Shown piece after piece: positions 24,632 through 32,186 of a stretch of 53,185 nt of DNA. The stretch is from Bacillota bacterium (GTDB taxonomy: Bacteria; Bacillota; Clostridia; Oscillospirales; Acutalibacteraceae): contig JAEWBE010000112.1 in the NCBI GenBank assembly GCA_023391275.1, positions 1 to 53,185 on the forward strand, read 5' to 3'. The notes below the pieces were generated by a model. It worked only from the letters and a program-made list of their open reading frames with translations, ran no database searches and was not told where the DNA came from. Each line of letters opens with the position of its first letter. Positions within the stretch are counted from its first letter, which is position 1. The position numbers and the translations under genes were made by a program.

Positions 24632-24677
24632 TAAAAAAGGATAAAGCCAGACCCCGTCTCTGGAGCCGAGGTCTGGC
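24632..24677 (-). terminator. Terminator-like hairpin between flp and tadE (attenuator)
   Basis: On the minus strand GCCAGACC (24677-24670) pairs with GGTCTGGC (24653-24646), then TTTATCCTTTTTT follows. Partial termination here would make flp pilin mRNA far more abundant than the assembly-gene mRNA downstream. Confidence 0.7.
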
Positions 24678-24747
24678 ATCCCGCTGTTTTAAATGAAACA
24701 AATAAACTTTACTTATTAGTTTTAGGTAGCGATAGAAGAAACCCGCA

Positions 24748-24915
24748 TTAAACATCAAGGTTATTTCCTACATTAGTGAACAGACCTTGGATCTTTGGTC
24801 CCAGTATCGCAAATGCAGCAATTAAAATAACCGCAGCTAATGCGATAATCAGTCCATACTCAACCATGCCTTGTCCGCTTTCCTCGTTCTTCAGCCAGTT
24901 AAACATCTTTTTCAT
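24748..24915 (-). CDS. flp: Flp-type major pilin
   Basis: A 55-residue prepilin, ATG at 24915 with AAAGGAG upstream. The leader 'MKKMFNWLKNEESG' is followed by 'QGMVEYGLIIALAAVILIAAF', the Flp motif: cleavage after Gly, with invariant Glu and Tyr at +5/+6 of the mature protein. The mature pilin would be about 41 residues. It is the first structural gene after tadV and is followed by the attenuator-like hairpin. It may have its own promoter at 24990-25018. Confidence 0.95.
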   Translation of the reverse strand: MKKMFNWLKNEESGQGMVEYGLIIALAAVILIAAFAILGPKIQGLFTNVGNNLDV

Positions 24916-24989
24916 CGGTTACTCTCCTTTCCCTCAAGAATTTGTATTCACATTATGACCGCCTTATGTTGTGCATATAACATAGTCAC

Positions 24990-25018
24990 ATGTTAACACT
25001 TTGTTTTACACTTTTCAA
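24990..25018 (-). promoter_or_regulatory. Candidate flp promoter
   Basis: Minus-strand TTGAAA (25013-25018) and TAACAT (24990-24995) with a 17-base spacer, about 75 bases upstream of the flp start. A TATGTT...AACATA inverted repeat (24965-24984) lies just downstream. Confidence 0.4.
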
Positions 25019-25109
25019 GATATTTCCATTTATTTTAATATATTTAAGGGGAAACGGTAATTTAACCGGCTAAAGCGCTTCGCATAGAAGCTAATATAAG
25101 CTGACCTTG

Positions 25110-25775
25110 CTACCCGAGTAGGATTGCGATGATTGCCACAGTCATTCCAGCCATCATGAACGGGGCAAAAGGGAACATGCTTTTTAATGTTAATCTTTTC
25201 GTCAGAAGTCCAATGATACAGTAAACGATCATAAGAGCACTCATTGCAAGCAGGCCATGCAGTATGTACGGATATCCCAGCACCAGCCCCATTGCCCCCG
25301 CCAGTTTCACATCCCCGGCCCCGACCGAGACACCAAACCCCATTATTCCGGCCAGTACGGTAAACGCAACCATGACCGCTATTATTGAAATCGCTGAATA
25401 AAGCAGACCGGTTACTCCAAAATAAGAAAGCTGGAAAAAAATCCCCAGAGCCGCCACTGCCAGAACCGTTTCATTTGGAATCATATGTACTCTTACATCA
25501 ATAACAGCAATAATGATTGCCATTGTCCAAAGCAGACTGAGTAAAACCGCTGAAAAGGGGTTCTTAGCAAAAAAACCAATTACTGCCCAGCCGGCGGCGT
25601 TAAAGAGAGCGCTCCCTACCTTTAACAGTGATCCCGTGAAGCGCTTGTCCTCAACAAACTCTTTATTTTTTTTGGCGTATTTATAAATAATCGTTTTCCG
25701 GGCCAGTAAGGGAGCGAAAAAACCAGCAACCAAACCAAGCGCGCCCATGACAACTGCCAAACCCATATTCATCAT
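25110..25775 (-). CDS. tadV: Prepilin peptidase TadV/CpaA
   Basis: An aspartic prepilin peptidase (A24 family, 221 aa) that removes the Flp, TadE and probably TadG-like leaders. The two catalytic Asp motifs are present: 'VIDVRVHMIPNE' and 'SVGAGDVKLAGAMGLVLG'. About seven hydrophobic segments are visible. The ATG at 25775 with AGGAAA upstream is preferred; the frame stays open to 25877 but that ATG has no ribosome site. A full consensus promoter lies at 25924-25952. It is the first gene of the Tad locus. Confidence 0.92.
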   Translation of the reverse strand: MMNMGLAVVMGALGLVAGFFAPLLARKTIIYKYAKKNKEFVEDKRFTGSLLKVGSALFNAAGWAVIGFFAKNPFSAVLLSLLWTMAIIIAVIDVRVHMIPNETVLAVAALGIFFQLSYFGVTGLLYSAISIIAVMVAFTVLAGIMGFGVSVGAGDVKLAGAMGLVLGYPYILHGLLAMSALMIVYCIIGLLTKRLTLKSMFPFAPFMMAGMTVAIIAILLG

Positions 25776-25923
25776 TTGGTTTCCTGCCTTAATATTCTTA
25801 AAAATAAAAATAGAATGAAATTTTTCAAGCCGGTTGTTCTGCTTCAGAATCATCAAACAGATTCCCATAAATACCATTTTTTGAGTTATTTTACATTAAA
25901 TTTTCCATGATATTCTATCTGTA

Positions 25924-25952
25924 ATTATATATTTTCGACATAAAATTGTCAA
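25924..25952 (-). promoter_or_regulatory. Consensus sigma-A promoter for the Tad locus
   Basis: TTGACA (25947-25952), exactly 17 bases, TATAAT (25924-25929) on the minus strand: a perfect match to the consensus hexamers. It drives tadV and perhaps flp. Confidence 0.85.
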
Positions 25953-25983
25953 CTGCTTTATTATGCTAATTAATAATAGTCAC

Positions 25984-26043
25984 CCCCGGCAAAACCCTGA
26001 TTTTCTGTCCGTTTCTGCGGGATATCGGACACTCTAACCGGGG
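25984..26043 (-). repeat. Nested inverted repeats downstream of the transaldolase terminator
   Basis: Outer arms CCCCGG (25984-25989)/CCGGGG (26038-26043) enclose inner arms TGTCCG (26006-26011)/CGGACA (26026-26031). This could be a second terminator-like fold or the remnant of a structured RNA. No U-tract is visible. Confidence 0.5.
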
Positions 26044-26053
26044 TTCGAATTAC

Positions 26054-26084
26054 AAAAAAGCCCACAAGCCGTATTTGCTGTGGG
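26054..26084 (-). terminator. Intrinsic terminator of the transaldolase gene
   Basis: CCCACA (26061-26066) and TGTGGG (26079-26084) with extra GC pairs inside. On the minus strand the hairpin is followed by CTTTTTT. Confidence 0.85.
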
Positions 26085-26112
26085 TTTTGAGTTTTTTATG
26101 CCTGACTTGGAT

Positions 26113-26790
26113 CTATATGGACATTAAAGTTTGGCCTGCGGCAGTCAGTTTTTCAAAATCGCAAGTGAAATCTTCAATTGCCTTATCCGTTAACGGATGA
26201 TTCAGCAGTGTTTCAATCACTTCCGGAGCCGCGGTGATCCCTGTGACCCCCGTTAAAAGCACTTGCAGAATCTGTTCCACATTTTTAAAGCTCGCTGCAA
26301 GTACGGCGCTTTGCGAATGCTGATTTTCCAAAAGCTTTTGGATCTCCCCGGCTACTTGAACCCCGTTCGAGCCGATCATTTCCAGCCGGTTAATATACGG
26401 AGCCAGCCATTCTGCACCGGCAGTGGCAGCCAACAGCGCCTGAACCGGTGTATATACCGCCGTGGCCGTCACATGAAAATTCTGACTGCTCAGCTTCCGG
26501 ATAGCCTTGAGTCCCTGTTGACTGACCGGGACTTTAATAAAGGTATTTTCCCCAAGCCTGTCCCTGATATATTCTGCTTCTTCCACCATACCTCCCGCAT
26601 TCTGAGAAACGACTTGAGAATGCAGTTGTAAATCATCCCCAATCAGTTTTCTGATCGCAGAAAGGGATTGCCACGGGTCCCTCTTTTCCCGCAAAAGAAT
26701 GGTCGGGTTGGTTGTAACACCCGCAATCGGGAAAAGATCGATAATCCGGGCTATGGCTTCAAGATTTGCGCTGTCTATTAATAATTTCAT
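26113..26790 (-). CDS. Small transaldolase / fructose-6-phosphate aldolase family (FSA/TalC)
   Basis: A 225-aa class I aldolase of the short transaldolase group. The Schiff-base lysine is Lys86 in 'NTFIKVPVSQQG', and the start 'MKLLIDSANLEAI...GVTTNPTILLREKRD' is diagnostic. Family members either move dihydroxyacetone in the pentose-phosphate pathway or cleave fructose-6-phosphate reversibly. Sequence alone does not decide; the length fits both. Monocistronic: AAAGGAGG upstream, a terminator downstream and a divergent MBL gene. It could supply or drain sugar phosphates for the catabolic clusters that follow, but there is no direct link. Confidence 0.9.
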   Translation of the reverse strand: MKLLIDSANLEAIARIIDLFPIAGVTTNPTILLREKRDPWQSLSAIRKLIGDDLQLHSQVVSQNAGGMVEEAEYIRDRLGENTFIKVPVSQQGLKAIRKLSSQNFHVTATAVYTPVQALLAATAGAEWLAPYINRLEMIGSNGVQVAGEIQKLLENQHSQSAVLAASFKNVEQILQVLLTGVTGITAAPEVIETLLNHPLTDKAIEDFTCDFEKLTAAGQTLMSI

Positions 26791-26944
26791 ATGAAATTAC
26801 CTCCTTTACAAATTAATCGTATTGGTTTATTATGCCATCATAGTTTATATTCACGAAGCTAAAACAGTGTGGTAATAGTTTGTACGGGGCTGCTGCTCTG
26901 CAAATAACATATCCATATCTGATAAAAGGAAGGTATCCATATAA

Positions 26945-27583
26945 ATGAAAATCACGGAAAACGTTTATCAACTGGAATCCACAAAATACAGTCATGCCTT
27001 TCTGGTCAAAGGTGAGGAAAATATTCTGATCGACACCGGAATGCCGGGACTGGCGAAAAAGATTCTGGAAGAATTGGAAAGTCTGGGCGCTCCGCCGGAT
27101 ACGATTCGGACAATTCTGCTCACGCACCACGATATTGATCATATCGGCAACGCAAAACAACTGCAGGAAGCCACAGGCGCTGACATTTGGGCGCCCGAAA
27201 ACGATATTCCTTACATTAACGGAGGGCAGAACCGTCCCGGGGTAAAGCATGTTATTCAAACTTTGGTAAAAGTAAATAAACCCGATCTTTTTGGAAGCTA
27301 TACAATCAATCAAAACTTCGGAGAAATAAGTCCGATTTACGCGCCGGGGCACACACCCGGACATACTATTTTCAAATATCGGAATGTCCTGTTTACAGGA
27401 GATTTATTCAAAATTAAAAATGGCTGCTTTAAGCTGTCGCCCGGTTTTATGACCTGGGACCAGAACGCAGTGAAAAAGTCCATCTCTTTACTTAAGAAGC
27501 TCGATTTTGAATGGCTGTGTCCTGCACATGGAGAGCCCATTCAAAACGGACCGACCGTAAAGGATTTCCTGTCGCTGTATTAA
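26945..27583 (+). CDS. MBL-fold metallohydrolase
   Basis: A 212-aa metallo-beta-lactamase-fold hydrolase. The metal site 'THHDIDHIGNA' (H-x-H-x-D-H pattern, here HHDIDH) is near residue 60. Further ligands lie in 'APGHTPGH', 'FTGDLF' and 'CPAHGEP'. The substrate is unknown; such proteins include glyoxalase II-like and lactonase-like enzymes. ATG at 26945 with AAGGAAGG 12 bases upstream. Divergent from the transaldolase gene. Confidence 0.9.
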   Translation: MKITENVYQLESTKYSHAFLVKGEENILIDTGMPGLAKKILEELESLGAPPDTIRTILLTHHDIDHIGNAKQLQEATGADIWAPENDIPYINGGQNRPGVKHVIQTLVKVNKPDLFGSYTINQNFGEISPIYAPGHTPGHTIFKYRNVLFTGDLFKIKNGCFKLSPGFMTWDQNAVKKSISLLKKLDFEWLCPAHGEPIQNGPTVKDFLSLY

Positions 27584-27634
27584 CTTTCCGTGATGAGATC
27601 ATTTTTGAATAGAGTGAATCCGCTGAAAATAATT

Positions 27635-28189
27635 TTACGCAAGAATGCATTTGTATATTTTTTCAATCGTATTAACATTTCTGGAAGTTAATCTATTTTT
27701 ATATTTTTTATTGCCAAGAATATTGGAGCCAAACTCCGACTCCAATGTGAATCCTTTCGGGACAATCCAAAAAGCCCCGTCCTGTGATAGAAAAAATTGC
27801 TCCTGCAGCACGTGCGACACGGAATCGAAAAGACGGCTCAATTCAAATAATATTTCTTTGTCGCCGCAGAATATGAAATAATTGTGGTACCCTTCCGGAA
27901 CAGAGACTGATTGGGCAGCACAACAGATATCGCCTATTTCTTTTTCGCTGCGCAATATGATGTGGCAATCATAGCTGAACTGTTCGCTCAATTCTCTTTC
28001 AATCAGCATTTTCAGCTTTTCTCTGTTACTGTTTTCCTCTGATACGGAAATTATCACGTTTCCCGTGGCCAGAACTGTCCTGACGTTTGAAAAGCCCATC
28101 TTATGAAAGGCTTCTTTCAGGGTATCCATTTTTATTTTAATTCCGTTTACATTGATTCCCCGGAGGAAAACACAATATTGCTCTGTCAT
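27635..28189 (-). CDS. DUF1697 family protein
   Basis: A 184-aa protein matching DUF1697: N-terminal 'YCVFLRGINVNGIKIKMDTLKEAFHKMGFSNVRTVLATGNVIIS', then 'EFGSNILGNKKYKNRLTSRNVNTIEKIYKCIL' at the C-terminus. The family has two alpha-beta domains and no known function. The ATG at 28189 has AGAGGA 6 bases upstream and gives the family N-terminus; a longer frame from 28255 adds a non-family peptide. It stands alone, convergent with the MBL gene. Confidence 0.88.
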   Translation of the reverse strand: MTEQYCVFLRGINVNGIKIKMDTLKEAFHKMGFSNVRTVLATGNVIISVSEENSNREKLKMLIERELSEQFSYDCHIILRSEKEIGDICCAAQSVSVPEGYHNYFIFCGDKEILFELSRLFDSVSHVLQEQFFLSQDGAFWIVPKGFTLESEFGSNILGNKKYKNRLTSRNVNTIEKIYKCILA

Positions 28190-28296
28190 ACAAATCCTCT
28201 GTTTCAAATACAATAATTGGTGCACCGGATTACCATGCAAAAAAAGCGCTGGCATTCTCCAGCTTATTTTCTCTTCTGCGTCCGGCGCCGATTCTC

Positions 28297-28395
28297 TTAT
28301 CGTGTTTCTGAGTGATTAAGTTTTTCCTGAACTTCAGGGGGAAACTGAGAAATAGATTCACCAATTGATTTGAAAGCAATTTCGTTCTCTTCCAT
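28297..28395 (-). CDS. Possible small peptide (32 aa), uncertain
   Basis: An in-frame ATG at 28395 has AAGGG about 8 bases upstream and gives a short hydrophilic product ending 'PPEVQEKLNHSETR'. The frame is open back to 28524 without a better ribosome site. No family recognised; it may be chance. Confidence 0.25.
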   Translation of the reverse strand: MEENEIAFKSIGESISQFPPEVQEKLNHSETR

Positions 28396-28537
28396 GATTT
28401 TCCCTTGCGAATTCATATTTATTTCAGGTTTCCATAATAGCTCCCTGCATGCGTCCGCCTGCCGGGAAACTCTTTTATCATTTATTATTTCCTTTATGTT
28501 AAAGCAATTCTTTGAACAAATCAAGTTATTTCAAGAC

Positions 28538-28578
28538 GGATTGTCATGATATTTTTGGGTCGGAGGCCATGACAATCC
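28538..28578. repeat. Eleven-base perfect inverted repeat downstream of the SIS gene
   Basis: GGATTGTCATG (28538-28548) and CATGACAATCC (28568-28578) with a 19-base loop. It lies about 50 bases past the end of the last gene of the 28.6-38.9 kb cluster and could end that transcript, though no strong U-tract follows. Confidence 0.6.
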
Positions 28579-28630
28579 CGACTTTACACACACTATGTTC
28601 TTTCGCTCTTGCTCACAATTGCTTCATGCT

Positions 28631-29206
28631 CTACCCAAGGCACTCCGGATGATTTTTAAAAAAGCATACGATCATATGCATGATGACCAGATGTACATCC
28701 TCAATCTGTTCGTAACTGGTCAGCGGCACTATGAGACCCGCCTCGGCATACTCACTGATTTTTCCGCCCGCAAAGCCGGCAAGGGCGATCACGTGCGCTC
28801 CTTTTTCCGCTGCGTAGTCGCAGGCGCGCACAAGATTGGGGGAATTGCCGCTTGCGCTGACTGCAATCACCACATCCCCGGGATTCAACAGATTAATAAG
28901 CTGCTGACGGAAGATTTCCTCAAAGGCGATGTCGTTTCCAATGGCGGTGATCTTTTCCACATTGTCACAGACTGAAAGAATACGGAAACGGCGTTTCGTG
29001 AGGTCCTGTACCGCGTTTTTGCCAAAATCACAGACAAAGTGGTTGGCTGTTCCGGCGCTGCCGCCGTTGCCCATAATAATAATCTGCTTATCCGCCCTGT
29101 ACGCGGCAATCAGGGTTTCGATGATTTTTTCAAATCCGGCCGGGTCGATTCCCTCGATGGCCGCGGTTACCTCTTTTTTGTAGCTGTCAAGATATTCTTT
29201 ATACAT
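28631..29206 (-). CDS. SIS-domain sugar isomerase, GmhA-like
   Basis: A 191-aa SIS-domain protein resembling phosphoheptose isomerase GmhA: 'IIIMGNGGSAGTANHFVCDFGKNAV' (phosphosugar loop, around residue 42) and 'PGDVVIAVSASGNSPNLVRACDYAAEKGAHVIALAGF'. GmhA converts sedoheptulose-7-phosphate to D-glycero-D-manno-heptose-7-phosphate; here the substrate is unproven. The ATG at 29206 has AAGGAG 10 bases upstream. An alternative ATG at 29227 overlaps the stop of the ROK gene (ATGA). It is the last gene of a five-gene group (HAD, DHS-like, PfkB, ROK, SIS) joined by overlaps. Confidence 0.85.
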   Translation of the reverse strand: MYKEYLDSYKKEVTAAIEGIDPAGFEKIIETLIAAYRADKQIIIMGNGGSAGTANHFVCDFGKNAVQDLTKRRFRILSVCDNVEKITAIGNDIAFEEIFRQQLINLLNPGDVVIAVSASGNSPNLVRACDYAAEKGAHVIALAGFAGGKISEYAEAGLIVPLTSYEQIEDVHLVIMHMIVCFFKNHPECLG

Positions 29207-29223
29207 AAAGCAATCACTCCTTT

Positions 29224-30141
29224 TCATGAAAAGGCCAGCACCGCCGCGCCGTAAAGCCCGCCGTTGTAACCAAGTACGGAGGGCACAATGGAAAGACCGC
29301 TGTTCGCCTTTCGGTAAATGTGTTCCCGCACAGTCGCGTTCAGCGAAGGCCCGAACAAATCGAACGCCAGCGAAACGCCGCCCCCGATCACAACCTTTTC
29401 GGGATTGAGAAGGTTAACGGCAAAGGCAACGGCCCGGCCAAGGTATTCGCCCTCGAGGCGGAAAGTATCGATTGCCGTCTGCTCGCCCAAGCGGGCCCGC
29501 TCCGCGATCTCTTTTGCAGACGGCGCACCGCCCCCCCGGCCTGGCTGACCGCCAAGTTCGAGGTAGTTTTTGCTGATGGCGGGCCCCGCCGCGTATGCCT
29601 CAAGGCAGCCGCGGCTGCCGCATCCGCAAGGTCGCCCTCCCTCTGCAACAACACAATGGCCGATTTCACCCGCACCCTGCGAGGCGCCGCCGTAGGGCCT
29701 GCCATCCAATACAAAGGCGCCGCCCACTCCGTTTGAAACGGTAAGGTAAACAAAATCATTCGTTTCTTTGCAGCAGCCAAACATCTTTTCGGCCAGCGCA
29801 CAGGCCTGGGCGTCGTTATCAATAAAAACAGGCATCCTATAATGCGCACCAATACAATCCGCAACGGCAAAGTTGCGGATACCGGAAAAGGAAGCTTCGA
29901 CCCAGAGGCCCCGTTCACGGTCGGCAAGACCGGGAATCGTCGCACCCGCCGCCACAGGCCTTATTTCGGGATGCCGGGCCAGTATCGTGTCGGCGCAGCC
30001 AAAAAGATCGTGCAGGATTGCCTCTTCGGTCAGCGCGGTCCATTTCCCGATAGACTGCGCCAAGATGGTACCTTCACTGTCCACAAGCCCCACATTGTAT
30101 TTAGAGCCGCCAATGTCAAAACAAAGCGCAACGCGTTTCAT
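29224..30141 (-). CDS. ROK-family sugar kinase
   Basis: A 305-aa ROK (repressor/ORF/kinase) protein without a DNA-binding domain, so a kinase. ATP/phosphate loop 'CFDIGGSKYNVGLVDSEG' at residues 8-25; catalytic Asp in 'VFIDNDAQACALAEK'; the ROK zinc site 'CGCGSRGCLEAYA' preceded by His in 'GEIGHCVV'. ROK kinases act on hexoses such as glucose, fructose, allose or N-acetylmannosamine; the substrate is unknown here. It overlaps the PfkB gene by 4 bases. The region is visibly GC-rich, with many antisense open frames as a side effect. Confidence 0.9.
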   Translation of the reverse strand: MKRVALCFDIGGSKYNVGLVDSEGTILAQSIGKWTALTEEAILHDLFGCADTILARHPEIRPVAAGATIPGLADRERGLWVEASFSGIRNFAVADCIGAHYRMPVFIDNDAQACALAEKMFGCCKETNDFVYLTVSNGVGGAFVLDGRPYGGASQGAGEIGHCVVAEGGRPCGCGSRGCLEAYAAGPAISKNYLELGGQPGRGGGAPSAKEIAERARLGEQTAIDTFRLEGEYLGRAVAFAVNLLNPEKVVIGGGVSLAFDLFGPSLNATVREHIYRKANSGLSIVPSVLGYNGGLYGAAVLAFS

Positions 30142-31184
30142 GGAAGGCCCCCGTTCTCTTTGCAGAATTTTTCATACTGGGACAAGATTTCGGGCCTGCT
30201 GGCGGTACCGGTCGTGCCAATTTTGCGGATAGTAACCGATGCGCACAGGTTCCCGATTTCAGCGGCCTCGGGGCCGGTTGCGCCCGCGCAGAACGCGCTG
30301 ACCATTCCGGAGGTGCAGGCGTCCCCGCAGCCGCAGACATCCATTTCCCCCTCGATGGGCAGGGCGGGCAGCAAAGCAGCACCGCCGCCGTCTTCAACGA
30401 GAATTCCCTTTGCGCCGCAGGTGATGATAACCTGTTTCCCGGTACGGCGTTTCAGTTCTTTCATGCAGCCTGACAGCGCTTTAAGCGAGAAGACGCCGTC
30501 GTCCTCCCCGAGCACCATCTTTCTGGCCTCTTTGTCGTTGCATTTGATGATAACACCGGAAAATCGGTCGGCAAACATGCGGGAATCCGCAAGAATCAGA
30601 AGTTCCGGCCGCTCTTCTGCAAGGCTGGCCAACGCCCCGCGCAGCTTGGCCGTTACGACGCCGGTATCCTCGTAGGTAAGCTGGTCCAGCACAATCAGCG
30701 CATCGGCCTCCTGCGCCGCCCGGCGCAGGTTTTGAATGAGCTTGTCAGTAATATTCTCCGGCGTTTTGCGGTAATTTTTGATGTCAAATCGGTTTGATTC
30801 GCTTTCTCTGCCTCCGTTTTCAAAGAACATCGGCTTTATGTAAGTGGGAGTAAACACTTTATCGCTCTGTACAACATAGCGGGTATCGACCCGCTTTTTC
30901 GACAGCAGCTGCTGCAGCTCATAGCCTTCCCCATCATCCCCCACCATGCTGACAGCGTACAGAGTGCCGACGCCAAGGTCTGACAGATTATTCAGGACGG
31001 TGCCAGCAGCGCCGGCGCTTTTGCGTTTGCCGACCACCTGGTACGCGGTGATTCCTGTTTCAACCGACGGCTCGTCAAGTCCGCGGTCAACCTCCCACCA
31101 CCGGTCAAGGAAGAGGTCGCCCACCACGGCGATACGCAGATTCCCGAATCTGTCAAGCAGCTCGCGCAATCTCTCTTCTGTCAT
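30138..31184 (-). CDS. PfkB-family carbohydrate kinase, RfaE/HldE kinase-domain-like
   Basis: A 348-aa ribokinase-fold enzyme. Start 'LRELLDRFGNLRIAVVGDLFLDRWWEVDRGLDEPSVETGI...GKRKSAGAAGTVLNNLSDLGVGTLYAVSMVGDDGEGYEL' follows the plan of the HldE/RfaE heptose kinase domain. The catalytic motif is 'GCGDACTSG' (normally GAGDxxxxG), near residue 295. No cytidylyltransferase domain is attached, unlike bifunctional HldE. The ATG at 31184 overlaps the upstream stop (ATGA); the longer frame to 31310 is an artefact of the GC-rich region. It probably phosphorylates a heptose- or hexose-like sugar phosphate or free sugar. Confidence 0.85.
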   Translation of the reverse strand: MTEERLRELLDRFGNLRIAVVGDLFLDRWWEVDRGLDEPSVETGITAYQVVGKRKSAGAAGTVLNNLSDLGVGTLYAVSMVGDDGEGYELQQLLSKKRVDTRYVVQSDKVFTPTYIKPMFFENGGRESESNRFDIKNYRKTPENITDKLIQNLRRAAQEADALIVLDQLTYEDTGVVTAKLRGALASLAEERPELLILADSRMFADRFSGVIIKCNDKEARKMVLGEDDGVFSLKALSGCMKELKRRTGKQVIITCGAKGILVEDGGGAALLPALPIEGEMDVCGCGDACTSGMVSAFCAGATGPEAAEIGNLCASVTIRKIGTTGTASRPEILSQYEKFCKENGGLP

Positions 31185-32158
31185 GGTCTGCCGGCCTCCG
31201 TGCCGTGCAGCAGGTTCCAGCTCAGCGCGCGGATGGTGTCCCGATGCACACCCTGTACATAGAAGCTTTCCCCGCCGTCGGCGACTGTGCGCGCCATGAT
31301 GGTTTTCCACGGCCGAAAATAGTACCGCGGGTCCGATTTTGGCGGCGCGTCGTGGATATTCTTATCTTCGAGCGGCAGCAGGTCAAACACCGCCGTCGTG
31401 AAATGACCGATGGAACGGCCTTCCTGCTTTGCGACATTGCGGGACATTGAGAGCGCTTTAAGGTAAACTTCCGGGCCGATGACGGCGGAGCCAAAGTTGA
31501 GAAATACACCATTTTCGAGGTTCTCCATCGTATTTGCATAAATTAAAAAATCAGTATAGCTCGCCTGACCCAGCGCCGCGCCGTCGGTGTTGGGCTGTTC
31601 GTGTACGATGTCGCAGCCGATGCCAATATGGATGGTTGCAGGAATCTGATTTTTATAACAGGCCGCAAGCAGACTGTACTGTTTGCAGGGAAAATCATGC
31701 TCCTCGATAAATTTACCCAGGCTTTCGCCCGCGCCAAGGCCGAGCTTCACCCCTTCGCTAATTGCCCGGTTATAAAGGCCGTCTTCCCGCCAGAGGCCAA
31801 ACTGTCCCTCGCTGATATACTTGGCCACACTCTCGGTTGTTGCGCCGATCATCGCAAATTCGAAATCGTGAATCGCGGTGGCTCCGTTGAGGGCGAAATG
31901 CGTAATATATCCCTGTTCCATGAGCCGAATCAGACAGGGTGCGACCCCCGCGCGAATAACATGACCGCCCATCATCACGAGCACCGCGGCACCCTTCCCG
32001 CGTGCGGTGCGCACCCGCTGGGCAAGCAGGCTGATGGTTGGATGGCAGTAGTCCACCGGTTCATCGGGGTCTACCATCACACTGAGGTCAAGATCGTGAA
32101 TCCGCTCGCTGAGCGGCAAAAGCTGCAGCCGTGAGCGATCAAATTGTTTAAATGGCAT
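31181..32158 (-). CDS. Conserved protein resembling deoxyhypusine synthase fold
   Basis: A 325-aa soluble protein. Characteristic stretches are 'AVLVMMGGHVIRAGVAPCLIRLMEQGYITHFALNGATAIHDFEFAMIG' and 'HIGIGCDIVHEQPNTDGAALGQASYTDFLIYA', then 'GVFLNFGSAVIGPEVYLKAL'. I recall these from bacterial proteins loosely annotated as deoxyhypusine-synthase-like. The similarity is to the NAD-binding Rossmann-like core. There is no reason to expect eIF5A modification in a bacterium, so the true reaction is unknown. The ATG at 32158 has AGGAGG 5-6 bases upstream. Its location between a HAD phosphatase and sugar kinases implies a step on a phosphorylated or oxidised sugar. Confidence 0.7.
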   Translation of the reverse strand: MPFKQFDRSRLQLLPLSERIHDLDLSVMVDPDEPVDYCHPTISLLAQRVRTARGKGAAVLVMMGGHVIRAGVAPCLIRLMEQGYITHFALNGATAIHDFEFAMIGATTESVAKYISEGQFGLWREDGLYNRAISEGVKLGLGAGESLGKFIEEHDFPCKQYSLLAACYKNQIPATIHIGIGCDIVHEQPNTDGAALGQASYTDFLIYANTMENLENGVFLNFGSAVIGPEVYLKALSMSRNVAKQEGRSIGHFTTAVFDLLPLEDKNIHDAPPKSDPRYYFRPWKTIMARTVADGGESFYVQGVHRDTIRALSWNLLHGTEAGRP

Positions 32159-32186
32159 AAAAACCTCCTGAATTTCCAGTGCCGGA

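Larger units (their letters stand above)
25776..26112. other. Interval upstream of tadV (337 bases)
   Basis: It contains the tadV leader (about 140 bases, with an in-frame upstream extension of the tadV frame), the tadV promoter, a nested stem structure at 25984-26043 and the terminator of the transaldolase gene. No other gene is seen. Confidence 0.7.

Noticed and set aside
26031..26055. GGTTCGAATT sequence resembling a tRNA T-loop, which might mark a tRNA or an attachment site
   Set aside because: No matching T-stem, acceptor or anticodon arm can be folded around it, and no integrase or prophage gene is near.
26951..26967. CcpA cre-like sequence (GGAAAACGTTTATCA)
   Set aside because: It lies inside the MBL coding sequence and mismatches the cre consensus at its ends.
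26813..27364. Minus-strand open frame of 183 codons
   Set aside because: Antisense to the MBL hydrolase, which has a complete metal-binding motif; the antisense product has no family features.
29388..29945. Minus-strand open frame of 185 codons inside the ROK kinase gene
   Set aside because: Out-of-frame shadow rich in Arg/Pro/Ala, typical of GC-rich DNA; the ROK kinase frame carries all family motifs.
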